The notes beneath the pieces were generated by a model. It was not told the DNA's origin. It saw nothing but the letters and a program-made list of their open reading frames with translations, and ran no database searches. From positions 1-64,000 of the forward strand of contig DUPR01000065.1 in assembly GCA_012838205.1 (NCBI GenBank): a stretch of 64,000 bases of DNA, given 5' to 3'. Made by a program: the position numbers and the translations under genes. Within the stretch, counting starts at the first letter, position 1, and each line of letters opens with the position of its first letter. Below are positions 18,554-28,246 of this stretch, piece by piece. This stretch comes from Methanobacterium sp. GTDB taxonomy: Archaea > Methanobacteriota > Methanobacteria > Methanobacteriales > Methanobacteriaceae.

Positions 18554-19333
18554 CTAATTTTTCAGAAAATATAATAGATTCCCTGGATCAAGGACCCCCA
18601 GCAAATAGAGAAGTATTATTAAAATTGGCTGGTGAATTAAATAAATAAAAAGAGAATTCCTACCAATATAGCTGAATATCCTAATTAACATATTTGTCGA
18701 AAGATCAGGTAGATAATATCCTCGCTTATAATTCTTGTAAAGGGTTCTGCCTGTAAATTGCCCTAGGGAAACTACACCCAACCAGGGGAGTAAAGGGAAA
18801 TAATCCACGGTGATGAATACGGAAGGTTTCAAACCTAACCATATCAGCCAAGGATATGTTACAGTGATTTGTGCAAAAATGAATCCCAAAATTATGAAAA
18901 CTATCCCCAAAACTAAGTTAAGGTACTTTTTATTTAATAAGGGATACTCTAAAATAATTGCTATTCCAATAAAATGTAGAATACCAAAGACTATGAAATC
19001 ATAGGGTATAAACAACCAAGTGACCAGAGTTATGAAAATACCAAGGAAAAATATTTTGACTCCCCTTTTTAAGTACTTTAGAAAAAAATTTGTTTTTCCA
19101 TTATTTTCAGCCAGAATCTGGGCGCGAGAGTAACTTAAAGTAAGTGAAACCCCTACCAAAAAAATAAAGATGAAAGCAGTTGTTCTGGCAAGAATAAAAA
19201 GAATTCCTGATGAAACATCCAATTGACATATTCCAAAATAGGTTAAATCAAAGAATAAATGGTAAATTACCATCATCAATATGGCTAACCCCCTGAAAAC
19301 ATCCACCTCCCAGAAACGCTCATAAATATCCAT
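18554..19333 (-). CDS. DUF1624/heparan-alpha-glucosaminide N-acetyltransferase-like membrane protein
   Basis: The 259-residue protein is almost wholly hydrophobic, with about seven or eight predicted membrane helices. The N-terminus RFWEVDVFRGLAILMMVIYHLFFD contains the RGLAI...H pattern typical of this acyltransferase-like family, with the histidine in the first helix. Members move acyl groups across membranes onto sugars or lipids; in archaea none is characterised to my knowledge. It lies upstream of gatA in the same direction with a 130-base gap. Substrate unknown. Confidence 0.75.
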   Translation of the reverse strand: MDIYERFWEVDVFRGLAILMMVIYHLFFDLTYFGICQLDVSSGILFILARTTAFIFIFLVGVSLTLSYSRAQILAENNGKTNFFLKYLKRGVKIFFLGIFITLVTWLFIPYDFIVFGILHFIGIAIILEYPLLNKKYLNLVLGIVFIILGFIFAQITVTYPWLIWLGLKPSVFITVDYFPLLPWLGVVSLGQFTGRTLYKNYKRGYYLPDLSTNMLIRIFSYIGRNSLFIYLIHQPILIILLYLLGVLDPGNLLYFLKN

Positions 19334-19571
19334 AAAATTCCCTGTAATTGTAAATCAACAGAATATTAGGTACTGATATTGAATTAACTTTTTACTTTTT
19401 TATACAAGTTGTCATCAGATTTTTCAGTGTATTTATAACAAATTTCCTTAAAAATACTCTCATTTCCATACAGGAGTTAAAGTTAAATGTTGAGGGCATT
19501 ATAAAAATCATCGCGAAAATCCTAGTTTAAAAAAAAATGTAATTCAATTATAAAAAATTTTAGGTAAAAAC

Positions 19572-20555
19572 ATGCAAAAAACTCTTCTCTTAAAACAGAG
19601 TGATATTAAAAATTTCATCAAAATGAAAGAAGTAATAGATGTAGTTGAAACTGCATTTAAAGCTTTTGCACTACGCGATGTTCAGATGCCAGCAAAAGAG
19701 TACTTGTTTTTCAGTGATGGAGATTTGCGAATCATGCCCTGTTATGTTCAGAGCAAAGAAGAAGCTGGAGTTAAATGTGTTAGTGTACATCCACAAAATC
19801 CCCTTAAACAAAAATTACCTGCAGTTATGGCCATTATAGAATTGATAGATCCTCAAACAGGTTATCCCCTCGCAGTTATGGATGGCACCCTTATAACTGA
19901 CATGAGAACTGGTGCGGCTGCAGGGGTGGCCACTAAATACCTTGCAAAATCAGATTCAAAGGTTTTAGGAATAATTGGGGCTGGTAAACAAGCCCGTACA
20001 CAATTAATGGCCCTTAATGAAGTTATGGACATTCAGAAAGCAAGAGTATTTTGTAGAACTTGCAGTACGCGGACTAAATTTGCAGAAACCGCCTCTAAAA
20101 CTTATAGTTTGGATGTTGAAGCAGTTGAAACTCCTGAAATTGCAGTTAAAAATGCAGATGTGGTTGTTACGACAACTCCTTCTCGAAAACCATTTATTAA
20201 AGCTGACTGGATCAGCCCTGGAACTCATATCAATGCCATGGGAGCTGATGCTCCAACTAAACAAGAATTAGAACCTGAGTTACTCCTCAAATCAAAGATA
20301 ATCATAGATTCTTGGGCTCAAGCCAGCCACAGTGGTGAAATAAATACTCCTGTGGCCCGGAAAATCTTAAAAAGAAAAGATATTCACGCTAAACTGGGAG
20401 ATGTTATAGTTGGAAATGCAACAGGAAGAGAAGGTGATGAAATCACCATCTTTGATTCAACTGGCTTGGCTGTTCAAGATGTGGTAACTGCTGGAATGAT
20501 CTACAGACAAGCTAGAAAAAAGGGCTTTGGAACAGAATTTAATTTTTTAAAATGA
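19572..20555 (+). CDS. Alanine dehydrogenase / ornithine cyclodeaminase family enzyme
   Basis: The 327-residue protein belongs to the OCD/mu-crystallin family. The Rossmann motif is VLGIIGAGKQARTQL, preceded by the substrate-binding segment DGTLITDMRTGAAAGVATKYLA. Archaeal members include an NAD-dependent alanine dehydrogenase; others are ornithine cyclodeaminases or imine reductases, and the two cannot be separated by eye. The ATG at 19572 has only a weak AGGT sequence upstream. A LysE-type amino-acid exporter gene follows 120 bases downstream, which fits a role in amino-acid balance. Confidence 0.85.
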   Translation: MQKTLLLKQSDIKNFIKMKEVIDVVETAFKAFALRDVQMPAKEYLFFSDGDLRIMPCYVQSKEEAGVKCVSVHPQNPLKQKLPAVMAIIELIDPQTGYPLAVMDGTLITDMRTGAAAGVATKYLAKSDSKVLGIIGAGKQARTQLMALNEVMDIQKARVFCRTCSTRTKFAETASKTYSLDVEAVETPEIAVKNADVVVTTTPSRKPFIKADWISPGTHINAMGADAPTKQELEPELLLKSKIIIDSWAQASHSGEINTPVARKILKRKDIHAKLGDVIVGNATGREGDEITIFDSTGLAVQDVVTAGMIYRQARKKGFGTEFNFLK

Positions 20556-20678
20556 TTTAATGCGTTTTGTGTCCAAATAATCCAAACCTTTCAATTTATG
20601 AGAATTACATATATTATTGATAGAGAAAAAAACTATATTAAACAAAATAATTGAGTAAAAATTGATAAATGGAGTTTT

Positions 20679-21320
20679 TTGATTGGAATGTGGATAGAAA
20701 TTATATTGTTTGTTGTGGCATCATTCTGGGTTGGTTTATCCGGTGCAATGGTTCCAGGTCCAATGCTCAGTGTTACCATCTCTGATTCCATGAAAAAAGG
20801 ATCAAAAGCTGGTCCTCTGGTTGTATTTGGACACTATATTGCTGAGATAATCATAATAATACTCTTGATTCTTGGACTTGGATGGTTGATTAAATCTGAA
20901 ATTGTCACTATGATAATCGGAGGCATGGGTGGTTTAATGCTGATTTATATCGGTTATTCCATGTCTAAATCTCCGGTGCCCGAAAAAAATTCTTCAAAAG
21001 AAAATCTTGTTGAAACTAGGGGATCGATTCTTAGTGGAATTATAAGCAGTTTATCTAACCCCTATTTCTATTTGTGGTGGGCGACTGTGGGTTGGGCTTT
21101 CATGGTTAAGGGAATCGAATTAGCAGGAATAATTGGAATATTTGGTTTCTTAATAGGCCATTGGGGGGCTGATCTAGCATGGTATAGTTTAGTATCTTGT
21201 TTTGCAAGTAAAGGAAGATATTTATTATCTGGAAAACGTTATAGAATAGTAATGAACATGTGTGGAATTTTTTTAATATTATTAGGACTTTATTTTATCT
21301 ATTCAACTATAATAAAATAG
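20679..21320 (+). CDS. LysE/RhtB family amino-acid exporter-like membrane protein
   Basis: The 213-residue protein has about six hydrophobic helices. The N-terminal pattern GLSGAMVPGPMLSVTISDSMKKG is the LysE family signature (a PGP motif followed by a charged loop). SSLSNPYFYLWWATVGW marks the second conserved half. The family exports amino acids such as lysine, threonine or homoserine. The TTG at 20679 follows GGAG by four bases; an ATG at 20688 is also possible. The preceding amino-acid dehydrogenase-like gene is in the same direction, a plausible functional pair. Confidence 0.88.
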   Translation: MIGMWIEIILFVVASFWVGLSGAMVPGPMLSVTISDSMKKGSKAGPLVVFGHYIAEIIIIILLILGLGWLIKSEIVTMIIGGMGGLMLIYIGYSMSKSPVPEKNSSKENLVETRGSILSGIISSLSNPYFYLWWATVGWAFMVKGIELAGIIGIFGFLIGHWGADLAWYSLVSCFASKGRYLLSGKRYRIVMNMCGIFLILLGLYFIYSTIIK

Positions 21321-21385
21321 CTACGGATAAAAAAAACTTTTTTCGCCCTAATTTTCAGAAAGATTTTTATTTAAGTTATTTATAA

Positions 21386-22186
21386 ATGATTAAATATATG
21401 AAAGCAGTGGTTTTTGACAACTCCGGAACATTAATTTCACGATACAGGGCAATTAAAGACATTAAATCCGGACTTATAAATGATAATGTCTGTTCAATTG
21501 ATCTAGTGGATCAAGACCCCAATCGGGCCCTTGTTGTTCTACAGACAGACCCTGCTACTTGTATTATAAATGCCCGTCCAAAACAGACTATTTATGAATT
21601 TATCAGTAGAAATAATATTTCTTTCGATATAAGTTATTCTTCTTTAGATTTTGAAAAAAAAGAAATATTGAATCTTATTAAATATGAAAAAACACGAGTA
21701 AGTGACATTCAAGACACCATTAGAGCCGTGATTGACAAAAAATACAATGTACAAATATGCAGTGGATCTGGATTTATCCTGAATATATATACCGGTCAGA
21801 TCGACTTTACCATCACTGCTGGTGGAAAAATATTTCCAGAGGTTTTAGAAGTAGTGGAAGAACTTAAAAGAAGAAATTTCCACATTTACGTGGCATCAGG
21901 GGATAGAACTAAATCTTTGGAAGAACTAGCCAATTACATCAACATTCCATCTGAAAATGTTTTTGGCACTGCAAATTCCAAGAGAAAACAAGAGATAGTT
22001 AAGGAGCTTAAAAAGAGTTATAGTGTAATGATGGTTGGAAATAGTGCTAATGATATTTTAGCCCTTCAAGAAGCAGATGTTGGAGTGTTAACTACCCAAC
22101 AAGATGACAAACCTTCTTTAAAAGTTATTAATGCAGCAGATGTGGTTGTGAATAACATAAAAGAAATTTTGGATATTAATTTCTAA
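21386..22186 (+). CDS. HAD-superfamily protein with Ser in place of the second motif I aspartate
   Basis: The 266-residue protein has HAD motif I as FDNSGTL (nucleophile D11), motif II as VASGD, a lysine in the SKRKQEIV segment and motif IV as MVGNSANDILALQEADVG. Most HAD phosphatases have DxD in motif I with the second Asp as general acid; here it is Ser (S13). That is closer to the DKTGT of P-type ATPases, and the C-terminal half resembles the soluble P-type-ATPase-like HAD proteins of archaea. A long cap region (about residues 30-130) with no recognised motif is inserted. Phosphatase or phosphotransferase activity is plausible; the substrate is unknown. No Shine-Dalgarno sequence precedes the ATG. 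Confidence 0.72.
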   Translation: MIKYMKAVVFDNSGTLISRYRAIKDIKSGLINDNVCSIDLVDQDPNRALVVLQTDPATCIINARPKQTIYEFISRNNISFDISYSSLDFEKKEILNLIKYEKTRVSDIQDTIRAVIDKKYNVQICSGSGFILNIYTGQIDFTITAGGKIFPEVLEVVEELKRRNFHIYVASGDRTKSLEELANYINIPSENVFGTANSKRKQEIVKELKKSYSVMMVGNSANDILALQEADVGVLTTQQDDKPSLKVINAADVVVNNIKEILDINF

Positions 22187-22642
22187 CTAAAACTGTTATT
22201 TATCTGAAAATATTATTGGAAATTTACCTCATTTTCTTAACATATTATCTCCAGATTAGGAATTATTATACTATTAATGCATAATTGAAATTATTAATTC
22301 CATGGCATACTCAGTTATCAGTGCACCTTTGAAAAAAGGAAATGTAAGGTAAACAATTCTTGACCTCCATAACAATCTTAGAATTAGAATGGTGATTTAT
22401 TCTCCAAAAAACCACGAGAAGGAAATTTATGAAATATTCCATAAATTAGGGGATATATCAAGTACAGAGCGGTATAAGATTGTTTTGGTGGGATTTAATT
22501 ATATTTAGCACTGTAATTCCTAAAACCAGTAGAGTTAACGCAATGACAAAAAAACACCACCCACCGAGTTTCAATCATTTAAGGGTTGATATTAGTAGAA
22601 CTGATTTGGTTGTAGTTTTCCTGCAATTGAAGGTACTCTAAT
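22187..22642. other. Intergenic region, 456 bases, possible gene remnants
   Basis: No supported gene was found. A 39-codon frame (22389-22508, starting MVIYSPKNHEKEIYEIF) has protein-like composition but no ribosome site or recognised family, and may be a remnant. The rest is AT-rich. The region lies between two convergent genes, so it should also hold their transcript ends. Confidence 0.3.
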
Positions 22643-23173
22643 TTATAAAGATCTTTCCAAGCTTTTAATAGCACTGCGAACAGCTCTTTCTTCCACTACC
22701 TTATGCGCTACCAGTAATCCAATTAGCAGTAAAGGTATCAGAATGTCCACAATTAAAGTTGCTCCCACAGTTCCAAGGGCATAATTAGAAACAGAAAGCA
22801 TATTACTAATATAGGCTATGGCCGCACCTAAATAAAAAACAGAAACGCCGATTACTGTTGCAGTCCAAAAATTACCCCTTATCCAGTAGCACAATAATCC
22901 TAAAACACCAAATGCTAGATTGGTAAATGCGACCTCCATTTGGAATGGGTTCCCAACGGCCCAACCAATATTAGATGCAACTTGATTTGCAAAAAACGCG
23001 TGTCCTACAAATTCACATAAGGAACCAATACCGACTGTAAAGACCAAAAAAGAAAGCAGAAATATTTCAACAATTCTTTTAATGTTTAAAAATCTCTTGG
23101 AATAAAATTGAACCCCTAGTAATATAACTGCAACTACAATGCCCAGTATTAGCCAGGTGTAAGCCATGTCCAT
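22643..23173 (-). CDS. DUF6790 family integral membrane protein
   Basis: The 176-residue product (ATG at 23173, with a G-rich ribosome site; a TTG five codons upstream is weaker) has about five membrane helices. The segment GHAFFANQVASNIGWAVGNPF followed by FQMEVAFTNLAFGVLG is recognisable from the DUF6790 family, found widely in prokaryotes without assigned function. A short basic tail (KVVEERAVRSAIKSLERSL) is probably cytoplasmic. It stands alone. Role unknown. Confidence 0.72.
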   Translation of the reverse strand: MDMAYTWLILGIVVAVILLGVQFYSKRFLNIKRIVEIFLLSFLVFTVGIGSLCEFVGHAFFANQVASNIGWAVGNPFQMEVAFTNLAFGVLGLLCYWIRGNFWTATVIGVSVFYLGAAIAYISNMLSVSNYALGTVGATLIVDILIPLLLIGLLVAHKVVEERAVRSAIKSLERSL

Positions 23174-23361
23174 TAAATAACCCCCCAAAAAGTATAGAGT
23201 TATTATTTATAAAAACACATTACTTGCGTTCAATTATCATTTATTTAATACCTTCCTCCGGGAATCAAATGGAAAGATTTATAAGTTATTTTGAGGGAGT
23301 AATTGAAAATTCAACAGTCTAAGGCATGATGCAACTTATTCTTCAAAGTGGAATACAATGT

Positions 23362-24465
23362 TTACAATTCAATTAAATTAAAATCAGTAGTCCCCATTCC
23401 AATTTCTTCAGCATACTCTAGTTGTACCCTTCCATTAACTTCTTCCCAAACCCCTCTAAATTTATCACCGCCAATCTGATGATAATGTTCAAGTAAAGAG
23501 TCTTTCAAACCAATTTGTTGATTTACGAGATGATATGATGCAGCATCAAGTGCCACGGGATCAATAGAAGCCATGATTCCGATATCCGGAACAATTGGAG
23601 CGTCGCTGAATGATTCACAGTCACAGTCAGGGGTGATGTCCATAAGGAAATTCAAATAACCCACCTTTCCTTGTTTGTTTTTAACTGCACCATAGGCATA
23701 TTCAACCATTCTCTTGGAAAACTCAGGTAGAGAATCAAAATCAATTTCTATGGCAGATTCTGGACAGTTAGAAAGACAATTATTGCAAGCAATGCATTTT
23801 TTTAAATCTATAGTTGCTTTTTGGTTTTGAATGGATATTATAGATAAAGGGCAAAAATCCAGACACGTGGCACAAGCAGTGCAAGAATCGGTTACCACTG
23901 GCTTGGAACAGTGATGTTGTTCTATCTTTCCAGGAGCAGCAGCACATCCCATAGCCAAGTTTTTAATAGCTCCCCCGAATCCACTCATCCCATGACCTTT
24001 AAAATGTGACAAAACAATCATACTATCAGAATTTTCAATATCTCCTGCTATTTTTACCACGTTGAAATAATTTAAGCCAACTTTTACAGGGACCCAGTTG
24101 TTTCCACAAATACCATCAGCAATTATGATAGGTGCATCAGTAACTGCGTAGGCGAAGCCATTTTTAAGGGCAGTTTGCAGATGATCAACTGAATTATGGC
24201 GACTCCCATAATAAAGAGTATTGGTATCTGTTAAAAACGGATTAGCATCATTTTCTAAAGTTTTTTCAACAACTGGACGCACCAAAACTGGTTTGAGAAA
24301 TGTGTCGTTTCCCATTTCTCCAAAATGAAGTTTGATTGCAGTTAAATCATTTTTCTTTAGTAATCCCCCAAAACCTGCTTTGTCAAATAACTGTTTAATT
24401 TTGCTATTTTTATTTTCTCCCATGTTTCGAGACCTGAAATTAGAAAAATACACATCGCTAGACAT
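23362..24465 (-). CDS. DUF362 protein with a two-cluster ferredoxin domain
   Basis: The 367-residue protein has an N-terminal DUF362 domain (ANDxFLKP-like segment, LSHFKGHGMSGFGGAIKNLAMGC) and an inserted ferredoxin part near residues 190-235. The latter carries CTACATCLDFCP and CIACNNCLSNCP, two CxxCxxCxxxCP motifs for two [4Fe-4S] clusters. Such proteins are called uncharacterised iron-sulfur centre proteins; an electron-transfer role is likely. GGGGATTAAA precedes the ATG. It lies 16 bases behind the TIM-barrel gene on the same strand, so both are probably one transcript. Confidence 0.85.
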   Translation of the reverse strand: MSSDVYFSNFRSRNMGENKNSKIKQLFDKAGFGGLLKKNDLTAIKLHFGEMGNDTFLKPVLVRPVVEKTLENDANPFLTDTNTLYYGSRHNSVDHLQTALKNGFAYAVTDAPIIIADGICGNNWVPVKVGLNYFNVVKIAGDIENSDSMIVLSHFKGHGMSGFGGAIKNLAMGCAAAPGKIEQHHCSKPVVTDSCTACATCLDFCPLSIISIQNQKATIDLKKCIACNNCLSNCPESAIEIDFDSLPEFSKRMVEYAYGAVKNKQGKVGYLNFLMDITPDCDCESFSDAPIVPDIGIMASIDPVALDAASYHLVNQQIGLKDSLLEHYHQIGGDKFRGVWEEVNGRVQLEYAEEIGMGTTDFNLIEL

Positions 24466-24481
24466 TTTAATCCCCAGAATA

Positions 24482-25267
24482 TCATAAATCTTTTTTTAAA
24501 TGCATTGATGCTGTTGATTTATCAAAATTTTCATACAGTACATTTCTACTTTTTATAACATTATCATAATTATTTAATTCAATTATTCCCCTTTCTATAC
24601 CGGAAATTAGGTCTAAATCAAGTGTACCTTTGCCTAGTGATAAGTGCTGGTCTTTTTTTCCGTTGTTATCACTTAAATGATAATAATGGGTGTTTTTTAA
24701 TTGCAAAAATGATTTAGGATCTTCATTAGTGTTGGCATGACCCAGATCAACAGTAGCACAGCATCCGCATTGATCTAAAAAATAAGCATGTTCATGAGCA
24801 GTATTACAGAAATATGCATAGCGAAAAGGCATGTTTTCTAAAGAAAAAATCACACCTACATCTTCAGCATATTGATTAGCCTTCCTAAGAGTTTCAATAG
24901 AATATTGTTTGGCCATGTCCCTGATACGATCTTCTAATCGATGAATTAATCCAGGGTGAGTGGTTATTGCCTTAGCACCGATTTTAACTGCCAAATCAAG
25001 AGTTTCTTCCAGTTGAATGAGGGTTTCATCCCTTATTCCAGGGTTTAGACTGGCCGGATTAAGATCAATTGTAGGAGCATGTAAATAAACATCTATATCA
25101 TAAGATGAAAAAACTTCCAACTCATTTGATAGGTTGAGTATGTTTCTAGGCCAGTAAGGACCTTCACAGAGTATTTCAATAAGATCAAAGCCATCACCCT
25201 CGGCAATTTCCAGACATTCTTCCAAAGGACGCATGAATAATGCCAAAGTAGAAAATCCTATTTTCAT
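24482..25267 (-). CDS. Sugar phosphate isomerase/epimerase-like TIM-barrel protein
   Basis: The 261-residue protein starts MKIGFSTLALFMRPLEECLEIA and has the xylose-isomerase-like/AP-endonuclease-2 barrel pattern. Candidate metal ligands are in SLENMPF (Glu), TVDLGHAN (Asp, His) and YYHLSDNNG (His, Asp). A TATA-like box (about 25282-25290) lies so close to the ATG that the message may be nearly leaderless. Substrate unknown; endonuclease IV is a less likely alternative because the chain lacks several of its metal ligands. It appears to head a two-gene unit with the DUF362 gene. Confidence 0.75.
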   Translation of the reverse strand: MKIGFSTLALFMRPLEECLEIAEGDGFDLIEILCEGPYWPRNILNLSNELEVFSSYDIDVYLHAPTIDLNPASLNPGIRDETLIQLEETLDLAVKIGAKAITTHPGLIHRLEDRIRDMAKQYSIETLRKANQYAEDVGVIFSLENMPFRYAYFCNTAHEHAYFLDQCGCCATVDLGHANTNEDPKSFLQLKNTHYYHLSDNNGKKDQHLSLGKGTLDLDLISGIERGIIELNNYDNVIKSRNVLYENFDKSTASMHLKKDL

Positions 25268-25390
25268 GTTTAGAATCTTTCATATATAATTCTGATAAAT
25301 ATTTCGAATTTTTGCTAGAAATTTTGCTCGAACTAGATGATTGTACAAACCTTTTTATATTACCCATACACTAATTTTATATCTAAAAAT

Positions 25391-25430
25391 AATATATCAA
25401 AAATCGATATATACAAAATCAATATATCAC
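25391..25430. promoter_or_regulatory. Candidate operator for the PadR-like regulator
   Basis: ATATATC (25392-25398) and GATATAT (25406-25412) form a seven-base inverted repeat with a seven-base spacer, and a third ATATATC follows at 25422-25428. They lie between a TATA-like box (about 25351-25358) and the padR ATG at 25459, so a bound protein could block transcription. PadR regulators commonly repress their own operons. Operator function is inferred; AT-rich sequence makes chance repeats possible. Confidence 0.35.
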
Positions 25431-25458
25431 TGATTAGAACAATAGGTTGGAACTGTAA

Positions 25459-25911
25459 ATGGACAAAGATTCAAAAACTGCTGATACCCCGAAGGAACAG
25501 GAATGGGAATGTCACATTGACGACCTAAATCCCTATGATAAAAAGCTGATCAAAGGACTGATGAGAGGTTTTGCAAGGATTATGATATTATGGCTCATCA
25601 GCAAGAAGAAACAGCATGGATATGAAATAATGACCCAAATACATGCCTCATCCCCTCTTGATAAAAAAATGCCTAGTGCCAGCATGATTTATCCAGTACT
25701 GCATAAATTAGAAAAAGAAGGGCTGATTAGCGGAACATGGGATCAGCAGGGAAAGAGAAAAGTGAAATTTTATGAAATAACTGATGAAGGCGAGAATAGC
25801 CTGAATCGAATACGTCAAATCGCTGCTCATGGGAGGAAAATGGGTACAACAGACTTGTGGAAGGAATTCATGATGGACATGTTTTTCCTTAATGGAGAAA
25901 TTGGAGATTAA
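25459..25911 (+). CDS. PadR family transcriptional regulator
   Basis: The 150-residue protein has a PadR-type winged helix: LWLISKKKQHGYEIMTQIHA followed by PSASMIYPVLHKLEKEGLISG and the wing KVKFYEITDEGE. A charged N-terminal stretch of about 30 residues precedes it. PadR proteins often repress adjacent multidrug ABC exporter genes and respond to their substrates. Here the stop lies three bases before the ABC ATPase gene, giving a classic regulator-exporter operon. The inducing compound is unknown. Confidence 0.92.
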   Translation: MDKDSKTADTPKEQEWECHIDDLNPYDKKLIKGLMRGFARIMILWLISKKKQHGYEIMTQIHASSPLDKKMPSASMIYPVLHKLEKEGLISGTWDQQGKRKVKFYEITDEGENSLNRIRQIAAHGRKMGTTDLWKEFMMDMFFLNGEIGD

Positions 25912-25914
25912 TAA

Positions 25915-26997
25915 ATGAAATACGCTATAGAAACATTTGATCTTAGCAAATATTACGGTGATTTCACAGCCGTGGACGCTTTAGATTTGAAAGTTAAAAA
26001 TAAAACAATATTTGGATTTTTAGGCCCTAATGGGGCTGGTAAAACTACTACTATAAAAATGTTGACTTGTCTAATCCCACCAACATCTGGAACAGCTCAT
26101 GTGGCCGGTTATGACGTGATAAAAAATCCAAATGAAGTTCGCCAAAAAATAGGCATGGTCCCGCAACTAGTGAGCCTATACGCTGATCTTACTGCCAGAG
26201 AAAATGCTGAATTATGTGCAGATTATTATGGAATGCCTAAAGACCTTAAAGAAAAGAGAATCAATGAATTGATGGAATTAGTTGATATCAAATATGCTGA
26301 GAATAAACTAGTTAAACAACTATCAGGAGGACAAAAACAAAAAGTATCGGTGGTTGCTAGCCTTGTACATCAGCCAGAAATTCTATTTTTGGATGAACCC
26401 ACCATCGGATTAGATCCTACAACTAAAAGCGTCCTATGGAACCTTATTGATGAACTAAACCAAAAAGGCCATACCATCATTCTCTGCTCCCACGACATGT
26501 ACGAAGTGGACATGCTCTGTGATCATGTAGGCATAATTAACCAGGGAAAATTATCAGCCTATGACACCCCACAAGGTCTAAAAGACACCATATTAAAGCA
26601 AAAAAATACTATTAAAAGCAATGTGAATGAAATTATGCAGGAAATTGAAAAATCCGATGCTAATACCCATCCTTCTTTTAATAAACTTAAAAAAGCGATA
26701 AATAAATCTGAAATGGATGAAGCCAGGGAAATGAGCTTGATAGTAGATAATTCAGATAACAAGTTGATTAAGAAATTATTCCAAATTCCTTGTGTTCTGG
26801 ACATTGAAACTCACCGATCAGGTAGGCTTACTTTTAAATTAGCCAATACCGAAACTGCAATCACTCAAGTGATATCTGCAATTATGGAGACAGGAAGTAA
26901 CATAAACTCAATTTCAACTAAAGATCCCTCTTTAGAAGATGTGTTCATCAAAGTAACTGCGAAAAAGGCCAAAAAAATAGAAAAGGAGGGTGATTAA
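25915..26997 (+). CDS. ABC-2 type exporter ATP-binding subunit (DrrA-like)
   Basis: The 360-residue protein has Walker A GPNGAGKTTT, the Q-loop near MVPQLVSLYADLT, signature LSGGQKQK and Walker B ILFLDEPTIGLDP with the switch histidine in CSHDMYE. A C-terminal extension of about 100 residues resembles the regulatory tails of DrrA-type drug exporters. It energises export by the permease encoded immediately downstream. Its stop codon abuts the permease ATG with no gap, and GGAGGGTGAT at its end serves as the ribosome site of that gene. Confidence 0.94.
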   Translation: MKYAIETFDLSKYYGDFTAVDALDLKVKNKTIFGFLGPNGAGKTTTIKMLTCLIPPTSGTAHVAGYDVIKNPNEVRQKIGMVPQLVSLYADLTARENAELCADYYGMPKDLKEKRINELMELVDIKYAENKLVKQLSGGQKQKVSVVASLVHQPEILFLDEPTIGLDPTTKSVLWNLIDELNQKGHTIILCSHDMYEVDMLCDHVGIINQGKLSAYDTPQGLKDTILKQKNTIKSNVNEIMQEIEKSDANTHPSFNKLKKAINKSEMDEAREMSLIVDNSDNKLIKKLFQIPCVLDIETHRSGRLTFKLANTETAITQVISAIMETGSNINSISTKDPSLEDVFIKVTAKKAKKIEKEGD

Positions 26998-28200
26998 ATG
27001 TCTGAAACAAAAAAAATTTGGTGGATGATTAAAAAGGATTTATTAGTTCTATGGAGGCATAAACCCCGTTTAGCATCCATATTACTATTCCCAATTCTTA
27101 TGATCGCCCTTTTTGGTTATGGCATGGGGGGAGAAATTGAAAACATTCCGGTGGTTGTGGTTAAACAGACTGATGGTCCGGTGACCGACGCAACCCTTAA
27201 CGCTATTAAAGAAATGTCACTATACGATGTTAAGGATATTATCAGTGACCCCCAGCGGGGTCGAGAAATGGTTGAAACAGGACAGATCAAAGCAGCTATC
27301 TTGTTGCCTCCAGATTATGAGAATATTAATAGCAGCAACTCAAAGTCCGTGGTTGTTTACGTTGATTCATCCGATCAAATGGCCACACAAATGTTGGTCC
27401 CAGCAACCCAAGCCCTCTTTAGCCAAATATCATCTCAAATTGGAATGAAAAAACTCGACGCATTACAAGCTCAATCAACTCAATTGTCTTCCATGCAAGT
27501 ACAATCCCAAGAAGTTCAGTCCAGTTCATCATTACCTTCTCTTAACTTCCAGAACATTATGAACTCCATCAACTTCCAAGTCAACAAGATTTATGGAGAC
27601 ACAAAATATATTGACTTCCTTGTACCAGCAATTCTGGCCATGACAGTTATGATGGGGGCAATGATGAGTATGGGCGAGTCTTTGGCAGGAGAACGAGAGC
27701 GAGGTGAGCTTGCCAGACTTTTCATGACTCCCACCAGTGTTGCCACAGTGGTAGCAGGTAAAATTATATCAAGACTCGTCATTCAAACCACAACAGCCAT
27801 GATATTGCTTGGTTCAGCCATTTTACTGTTTAATATTACAATATCTGGTAGTTTGTTACTCACCATCGTCTTGCTAATACTGATTGCATTGTGTTTTGTG
27901 GGTTTCGGCATAATGGTTTCAGCCCGAGTTGGTACTCAAGAAGACTACGTTCAGATGGTCATGCCCTTTACCATGCCCATGATGTTCATCTCTGGAGTTT
28001 TCTATCCACTGGAAACTATGCCTTGGATATTCCAAAAAATAGCATACATAGCACCTTTAACCTATGCTAATGACGCAATGCGAGGAGTTATGTTAAAAGG
28101 AGCGACTATAGGGGATATATGGATCGATGTCGCTGTTCTTTTGGGTTTCACATTTTTGTTCTTTGCAATGGGTGTAACTAGGTTTAACAGAGATATTTAG
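26998..28200 (+). CDS. ABC-2 type exporter permease
   Basis: The 400-residue protein has one N-terminal helix (about 25-45), a large external domain with Ser/Gln-rich middle (about 155-185), and a cluster of five helices after residue 210. MGESLAGERERGELARLFMTP is the conserved ABC-2 permease segment before the second helix, and SGVFYPLETMP the conserved loop near the end. This matches the DrrB/YhgE-like architecture of drug, lipid or peptide exporters. The substrate cannot be deduced. Confidence 0.92.
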   Translation: MSETKKIWWMIKKDLLVLWRHKPRLASILLFPILMIALFGYGMGGEIENIPVVVVKQTDGPVTDATLNAIKEMSLYDVKDIISDPQRGREMVETGQIKAAILLPPDYENINSSNSKSVVVYVDSSDQMATQMLVPATQALFSQISSQIGMKKLDALQAQSTQLSSMQVQSQEVQSSSSLPSLNFQNIMNSINFQVNKIYGDTKYIDFLVPAILAMTVMMGAMMSMGESLAGERERGELARLFMTPTSVATVVAGKIISRLVIQTTTAMILLGSAILLFNITISGSLLLTIVLLILIALCFVGFGIMVSARVGTQEDYVQMVMPFTMPMMFISGVFYPLETMPWIFQKIAYIAPLTYANDAMRGVMLKGATIGDIWIDVAVLLGFTFLFFAMGVTRFNRDI

Positions 28201-28246
28201 GAGTTTAAATCTAATTGAAAATTTAAAAATTGAATAAGGTGATAAT

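Noticed and set aside
22389..22508. 39-codon open frame in the gap after the HAD gene
   Set aside because: It is too short to support, with no ribosome site or recognised similarity; it is mentioned only as a possible remnant.
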